A stretch of DNA of 24,940 nucleotides from positions 1 through 24,940 of IMG/VR virus record IMGVR_UViG_3300046011_003778, one strand, 5' to 3'. Below, in pieces: positions 21,672-24,940 of this stretch. Origin of the DNA: a virus. Below the pieces are notes generated by a model. The model saw only the letters and a program-made list of their open reading frames with translations. It was not told the origin of the DNA and ran no database searches. Each line of letters starts with the position of its first letter. The first letter of the stretch is position 1. A program made the translations under genes and the position numbers.

Positions 21672-22427
21672 CTATTTGTGGTAATTAGAAAAGAATTCGT
21701 ATACTTGGTCCAATATTCCCGCTTCAGAACACCCGTTAAGAATACAAACTGGAAGATGAGGTATATAATAACCGGTACAAGATCCTCTTCTTCCAAGGTC
21801 GTCTTTGGTTTCAAATCTTTCTTTAGTTTCATATTTCTTATGAGGATCACCCATATCTTTTACGACCTGAGGTACTCGAATAAACGAATAGAAATCTTTC
21901 ATCGGAATAAAAAAATCCAATTCTTCCCTATGAATTTGCCAAAGATATCTACAAACCCCTTCATACTGTATAATATTATAGTCCGGGTTCTTTAGAAACC
22001 TTTCTCTAATATAATTAGTTTTAGAAGGGATAAAAAGCATTATAGAGGAGTTAATCCCAGTTGGCCATTTAAGAGAATCTGATTCTCTTAATTCACCGGA
22101 GTAACCTATCTTTATACTTTTCTCAGGACGATTAAAAAGATGATCAATATTATTTTGTATTATAGTATCAAGGTCAAAGTAAAAAGTAGGTACGTCATCA
22201 ATATAAAGTGATGCATCAAATATACAGAACTTGTACCAGAAACTTTCAAGATCAAGATCTAAATCTAATTTTCTTACTATAATATCAGGATGTAATTCAG
22301 ATCCATTGTCGGTTAAACAATAAAATAAAAATGGTAAGGAAGTATTTCTCCTTACCATTTCATATAATCTATTCACATGAGAAGCATTATACTTTGTGCC
22401 GTACTTAACACAAACTATATTAACCAT
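21672..22427 (-). CDS. Glycosyltransferase-like protein (GT-A, DxD)
   Basis: This 251-residue protein opens MVNIVCVKYGTKYNASHVNRLYEMVRRNTSLPFLFYCLTDN, the nucleotide-sugar-binding start found in small phage and bacterial glycosyltransferases. FWYKFCIFDASLYIDDVPTFYFDLDTII supplies D85-x-D87, the metal/sugar-nucleotide site. SSIMLFIP fits the acceptor-side strand. The frame extends to a TTG at 22442, but the ATG at 22427 suits the family start and leaves room after the promoter at 22456-22483. That promoter is of the TTTACA class, unlike the late promoters around it, suggesting expression before the fibre genes. The sugar and acceptor are unknown. Confidence 0.82.
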   Translation of the reverse strand: MVNIVCVKYGTKYNASHVNRLYEMVRRNTSLPFLFYCLTDNGSELHPDIIVRKLDLDLDLESFWYKFCIFDASLYIDDVPTFYFDLDTIIQNNIDHLFNRPEKSIKIGYSGELRESDSLKWPTGINSSIMLFIPSKTNYIRERFLKNPDYNIIQYEGVCRYLWQIHREELDFFIPMKDFYSFIRVPQVVKDMGDPHKKYETKERFETKDDLGRRGSCTGYYIPHLPVCILNGCSEAGILDQVYEFFSNYHK

Positions 22428-22455
22428 ATCTAACCCACCCAAAGTACGCTTATTT

Positions 22456-22483
22456 ATTATACCAGAATAAAAAGATTTGTAAA
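22456..22483 (-). promoter_or_regulatory. sigma70-type promoter for the glycosyltransferase (TTTACA-16-TATAAT)
   Basis: On the minus strand TTTACA (22478-22483, context GGGATTTACAAATC) and TATAAT (22456-22461) are 16 nt apart. The -10 runs on into AATAAATA (22451-22458), one base from the late consensus, so the site might serve both phases. Confidence 0.68.
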
Positions 22484-22487
22484 TCCC

Positions 22488-23156
22488 TTAAATCGGATTT
22501 TCGATATCCTCGATGATATCTTCCCACATAGCTTCTTCTCTTCCCCAGATATATGCAACACTGATGCGAAGACAGTCAGTTGATGCAGCATGATAGCAAA
22601 GTTTATCAGACTCATCATAAGATCCGAAATAAGTCATTTTACACTGCCAACCGGAGTGGTCTGGAACGCGTACTCTTTCCTTCTTATCTAGATCCCAGTA
22701 ATCAAACCAGCCATCGCCATTTTCTGACCAAGAGAAAATAACGTTATAACCTGCAGCGTTTGCATTATTATGCCAGCTAATCCACCCACCAGGCGGGTAA
22801 ACTGTAATCAAAGTATTTCTTTTTGCAGATAGCTCTGTCATTAGCTCATTATTTAATTTCGTAGAGGCTTTACGATAATCCTCGTAGGATTCTTTATAAC
22901 CTCCACTACCAGCTGGCATTAATCCATGATAGGAACGCATACTCTCAGGAAATCCCTCGTGCGCCCGCCCGCGAGACATAATTCTTTCCATATAATCATC
23001 TGCTAACCAACGATCCCGAGTATGATCTCTAGCATTCAGATCTAACTCTTTATCAAGCAATTCCTTTGATCTTTTATCTAAAATAAAGTCTTTAAATTCA
23101 TTCAAAGCCTTTAAAACAGACTTATTATTGATTTCTACGTCACGTACTTCAAACAT
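22488..23156 (-). CDS. 2OG-Fe(II) oxygenase-like protein
   Basis: This 222-residue protein has a beta-rich core from about residue 115: TLITVYPPGGWISWHNNANAAGYNVIFSWSENGDGWFDYWD. After it comes CYHAASTDCLRISVAYIWG. H129, H189 and R197 fit the first His, distal His and 2-oxoglutarate Arg of the double-stranded beta-helix oxygenases that are common in marine T4-like phages. The usual HxD acid is Asn131 (H-N-N), which is a departure. Residues 40-100 are helical and charged. It is coupled to the glycosyltransferase upstream by TAATG. The possible hydroxylation substrate is unknown. Confidence 0.72.
   Translation of the reverse strand: MFEVRDVEINNKSVLKALNEFKDFILDKRSKELLDKELDLNARDHTRDRWLADDYMERIMSRGRAHEGFPESMRSYHGLMPAGSGGYKESYEDYRKASTKLNNELMTELSAKRNTLITVYPPGGWISWHNNANAAGYNVIFSWSENGDGWFDYWDLDKKERVRVPDHSGWQCKMTYFGSYDESDKLCYHAASTDCLRISVAYIWGREEAMWEDIIEDIENPI
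22956..22976. repeat. GC-rich island in the oxygenase gene
   Basis: This stretch contains CCCGCCCGCGA (22964-22974), found again at 24847-24857. It also contains CGCCCGCGAGA (22966-22976), the exact inverse of 15459-15469 in gene 16. It is read here as SRGRA, in a different codon phase from the other two sites. Confidence 0.6.
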
Positions 23157-23950
23157 TAATATACTGCGTCCTTCTTCATAGATGCCGAATGATGTATAAC
23201 GATAGGCTGTTTATTAACTAGATTATGTTTTCCCGTAATAGGATTGATTCTAAAACTAGTAAACCAGTTCCATCTGTAGTTGTCTTTAAATCTTCCAATC
23301 TTTAGATCTTTATATTTACTCTCTTTATTTGTTAACCACCAAAGAGTAAATTGATCCCATCTTAACATAGTTCTTGGCGTACCCTCTGGCCACCATACCT
23401 CTTCATTTTTTTGATGATTCCACGATCTTTCTTGGGCTTGGAATTTTATCCACCAATCTTTCATAAATTCTTTTACTAGGGGATTCTTGTTATTATAAAG
23501 ACAAACCCCACCGCATAAAATTAAATCTATCTTGTCCCCGGTACTTTGAATAGTTCCTTCTACCTCGACAAAAGAATTTTGGGCACTTTTATCTTTGGTG
23601 AGTTCTACGAAAACTAGATCATTATCACCTAACTGTTCCCAGATAGTCGTAATATCTTCGTGCTCTACCTCACAGTCAGCATCGATATAAAAGGTAATAT
23701 CGAAGGGGGAATTTGCCATACCGTAGAGTTTTGCTCTAATGTGATCATCACAATAAAATAGTTGAATATTAGGATGATCTTTACAACGATGATCTACGAA
23801 TCTTTCCTCTGTGAAAAGAGCAAATTGAGCATCGGGATAATAATCTAGAATCGATTCAATAAGATTAATTGCTGAATAGTAGAATGCAATCTTTTTTGAA
23901 GCTACGATTACAAAACCTTTACTCAGCGGCTTCTCTTGCTGATTCTGCAT
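23156..23950 (-). CDS. Glycosyltransferase-like protein (GT-A, DxD)
   Basis: This 264-residue protein carries GFVIVASKKIAFYYSAINLIESILDYYPDAQFALFTEE, then FDITFYIDADCEVEHED with D90-A-D92 as the sugar-nucleotide/metal motif. LILCGGVCLYNNKNPLVKEFMKDWW and a late PIVIHHSASMKKDAVY, with paired His, fit the GT-A pattern of marine T4-like phage proteins. The start overlaps the coiled-coil gene upstream by 32 nt, with an AAGAAGAA-type purine run as ribosome site. The stop overlaps the oxygenase start (TAATG). It may modify virion or host surface glycans; the acceptor is unknown. Confidence 0.82.
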   Translation of the reverse strand: MQNQQEKPLSKGFVIVASKKIAFYYSAINLIESILDYYPDAQFALFTEERFVDHRCKDHPNIQLFYCDDHIRAKLYGMANSPFDITFYIDADCEVEHEDITTIWEQLGDNDLVFVELTKDKSAQNSFVEVEGTIQSTGDKIDLILCGGVCLYNNKNPLVKEFMKDWWIKFQAQERSWNHQKNEEVWWPEGTPRTMLRWDQFTLWWLTNKESKYKDLKIGRFKDNYRWNWFTSFRINPITGKHNLVNKQPIVIHHSASMKKDAVY

Positions 23951-24383
23951 TTTCTAATTCTTCTTTCATCAACATAGTGGTCCAAGCGATCAATTCAAAC
24001 TGGTTCTTGGATTTTCTGATCTTGGCTTTCAGTTTTCTATTTGTAGAGTTCTTTATCTCTTCAATCTCAAAAACTTCAAGCTTAGAATTGAAAAGCTGCT
24101 CTAACTTCTGAGCCTGCTTTCTCTCTTCATCAGCTTTTTTATTTGCTTCATGTCTTTTCTTATGACGTTCTTCTCGCTCACGAGTATTCTCGTCAATCTT
24201 CTCTAATGGATTCTGTTGAAGAATTTCTTCAAAGTCAGGATTAACAGTACCGGTTGCGGTATATTTACTAACTGTCGCAGTTGAAGAAGTTTCTTTCCCA
24301 TCCTCATGAAGAATCACTAGTTTTGCTGTAATTCTATCCTTTTGGTAATTTTCCCAAAAAGGATGCCGCCATTCTTTTTTCAT
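23919..24383 (-). CDS. Coiled-coil hypothetical, probable virion or fibre-associated
   Basis: This 154-residue protein has an N-terminal beta-type segment (MKKEWRHPFWENYQKDRITAKLVILHEDGKE). Then comes a long charged helix, NTREREERHKKRHEANKKADEERKQAQKLEQL, almost certainly a coiled coil. The C-terminus contains IRKSKNQFELIAWTTMLMKEELENAESAREAAE. I recall similar proteins beside fibre genes in marine T4-like phages, without a known role. GAGG precedes the ATG, 7 nt after the tetrad-repeat gene stop. Confidence 0.75.
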   Translation of the reverse strand: MKKEWRHPFWENYQKDRITAKLVILHEDGKETSSTATVSKYTATGTVNPDFEEILQQNPLEKIDENTREREERHKKRHEANKKADEERKQAQKLEQLFNSKLEVFEIEEIKNSTNRKLKAKIRKSKNQFELIAWTTMLMKEELENAESAREAAE

Positions 24384-24390
24384 AATAACC

Positions 24391-24940
24391 TCACGCTATT
24401 CTTACGTATAATGTATATATCTCTACTGTTTGGGAGCTAGATTGGATCGTTGAAGCGACATAGTTACCTATAAAGTTACCGGTATAATCTCCTATAAAGT
24501 TACCTATATAATCCCCAGTGTAATCCCCAGTGTAATCAGCTGTATAATTACCAAGATAGTCCGCTGTATAATCTGCTGTGTAGTTACCAGTGAATTCGCC
24601 AGTATACTCACCTTCGTAGTTACCAATGAAATTGCCAAGATAATCAGCAGTATACTCTCCAACGAAGTTACCTAGGAAATCCGCAGTATAGGCTCCGATA
24701 TAATCTCCGATATAGTCAGCAGCATAGTTACCTATAAAGTTTCCTAGATAGTCTGCTGTATAATTACCTATATAATCGCCAAGATAATCAGCTACGTAAT
24801 TTCCTGTATAGTCTGCTGTATAATTACCCGTATATTCGCCCACGTACCCGCCCGCGAAAGTAGATTCCCTTGTTCTAGTAAAATTATTTGTGGAAGTTAT
24901 AGTAAAATCTGTAGTAGAAGTTCTACTATAAACCCCAGAT
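24391..24940 (-). CDS. Tyr-rich tetrapeptide-repeat structural/fibre protein, N-terminus beyond window
   Basis: The frame is open to the window edge, and a GTG at 24843 is not its start. The visible 182 residues begin with Thr/Ser/Arg-rich SGVYSRTSTTDFTITSTN and TRTRESTFA. Then 33 uninterrupted tetrads follow the rule [G/A]-[N/D/E]-[Y/F]-[T/I/L/V], for example GNYT, ADYL, GNFI. A 21-residue non-repetitive end, ASTIQSSSQTVEIYTLYVRIA, follows. Marine T4-like phages carry similar YTGN-type repeat proteins among their structural genes. A regular aromatic every fourth residue suggests a solenoid or stacked beta fold. A fibre or decoration role is inferred. Confidence 0.85.
   Translation of the reverse strand, partial: SGVYSRTSTTDFTITSTNNFTRTRESTFAGGYVGEYTGNYTADYTGNYVADYLGDYIGNYTADYLGNFIGNYAADYIGDYIGAYTADFLGNFVGEYTADYLGNFIGNYEGEYTGEFTGNYTADYTADYLGNYTADYTGDYTGDYIGNFIGDYTGNFIGNYVASTIQSSSQTVEIYTLYVRIA
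24457..24852 (-). repeat. 33 tandem 12-bp (tetrapeptide) repeats
   Basis: The 396-bp block is made wholly of 12-bp units with variable third bases. TA-rich Tyr codons appear every fourth codon. There is no spacer and no frameshift. Near-identical units would allow slippage or recombination that changes length in multiples of four residues. Confidence 0.88.
24843..24857. repeat. GC-rich island before the tetrad repeats
   Basis: CCCGCCCGCGA at 24847-24857 is identical to 22964-22974. It sits at the junction of the Thr/Ser-rich part and the first tetrad, coding for FAGGY. Confidence 0.5.

Noticed and set aside
22451-22458. AATAAATA as a late promoter for the glycosyltransferase
   Set aside because: One base off the strict octamer used elsewhere in this window and overlapped by a better sigma70-type -10; noted only as a possible dual site.
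24391-24843. Tetrad-repeat protein as a complete 150-residue gene starting at a GTG
   Set aside because: The frame continues open to the window edge with fitting Thr/Ser-rich sequence and has no ribosome site at the GTG.
24457-24852. CRISPR-like or satellite repeat array
   Set aside because: The 12-bp periodicity is fully explained by an in-frame tetrapeptide repeat; there are no unique spacers.
1-24940. tRNA genes, integrase, insertion sequences or attachment sites
   Set aside because: No intergenic gap exceeds about 135 bases and none shows a cloverleaf, terminal inverted repeats or recombinase motifs by eye.

Overview
The window is the virion-morphogenesis core of a T4-like myovirus, most likely a marine 'exo-T-even' phage of the cyanophage or marine heterotroph type. 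The evidence is an almost unbroken T4 gene order on the minus strand: 13-14-15-16-17-18-19-20-67-(insert)-21-22-23, then a small tail-protein gene, uvsY, uvsW and 55. The major capsid, tail-fibre, glycosyltransferase and oxygenase proteins resemble marine T4-like phages more than coliphage T4. I see no photosynthesis genes, tRNAs, integrase or CRISPR array, so the host cannot be fixed from this window.

Layout, in direction of transcription (right to left). From 24940 to 18245 is a fibre and glycan region. It holds a Tyr-rich tetrapeptide-repeat protein (cut by the window edge), a coiled-coil protein, a GT-A glycosyltransferase, a 2OG-Fe(II)-oxygenase-like protein, a second glycosyltransferase, a beta-sandwich structural protein, a short fibre-like protein and two fibre proteins. 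From 18216 to 5317 lie neck (13, 14), tail-sheath stabiliser (15), terminase (16, 17), sheath (18), tube (19), portal (20), core (67), protease (21), scaffold (22) and major capsid (23). A sulfotransferase and a small internal-protein candidate are inserted where T4 has gene 68. From 4469 to 1 come a tail-tube-like structural gene, recombination mediator uvsY, helicase uvsW, an Lsm-like hypothetical gene, late sigma factor 55 and a truncated sugar-nucleotide epimerase.

Two places run the other way. A single gene (3128-3469) with its own plus-strand late promoter sits between uvsW and uvsY. A four-gene cassette of tiny genes (4591-5247) has its own sigma70-type promoter, TAATG-coupled genes and a terminator.

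Two promoter classes can be read. One is the exact T4 late element TATAAATA, found in front of six genes. The other is a TTTACA-N16/17-TATAAT class with extra conserved flanks, found in front of 55, uvsY, the plus-strand cassette and a glycosyltransferase, plus one copy reading antisense. The two classes match gene function: TATAAATA precedes the structural genes, and the sigma70-like class precedes regulatory, recombination and accessory genes. Product 55 would recognise the late elements, with recombination (UvsY, UvsW) feeding late transcription and packaging as in T4.

The least expected signal is a set of short GC-rich islands inside otherwise AT-rich genes. They share exact 9-11 bp words read in different codon frames, and one double copy lies inside the small-terminase gene.
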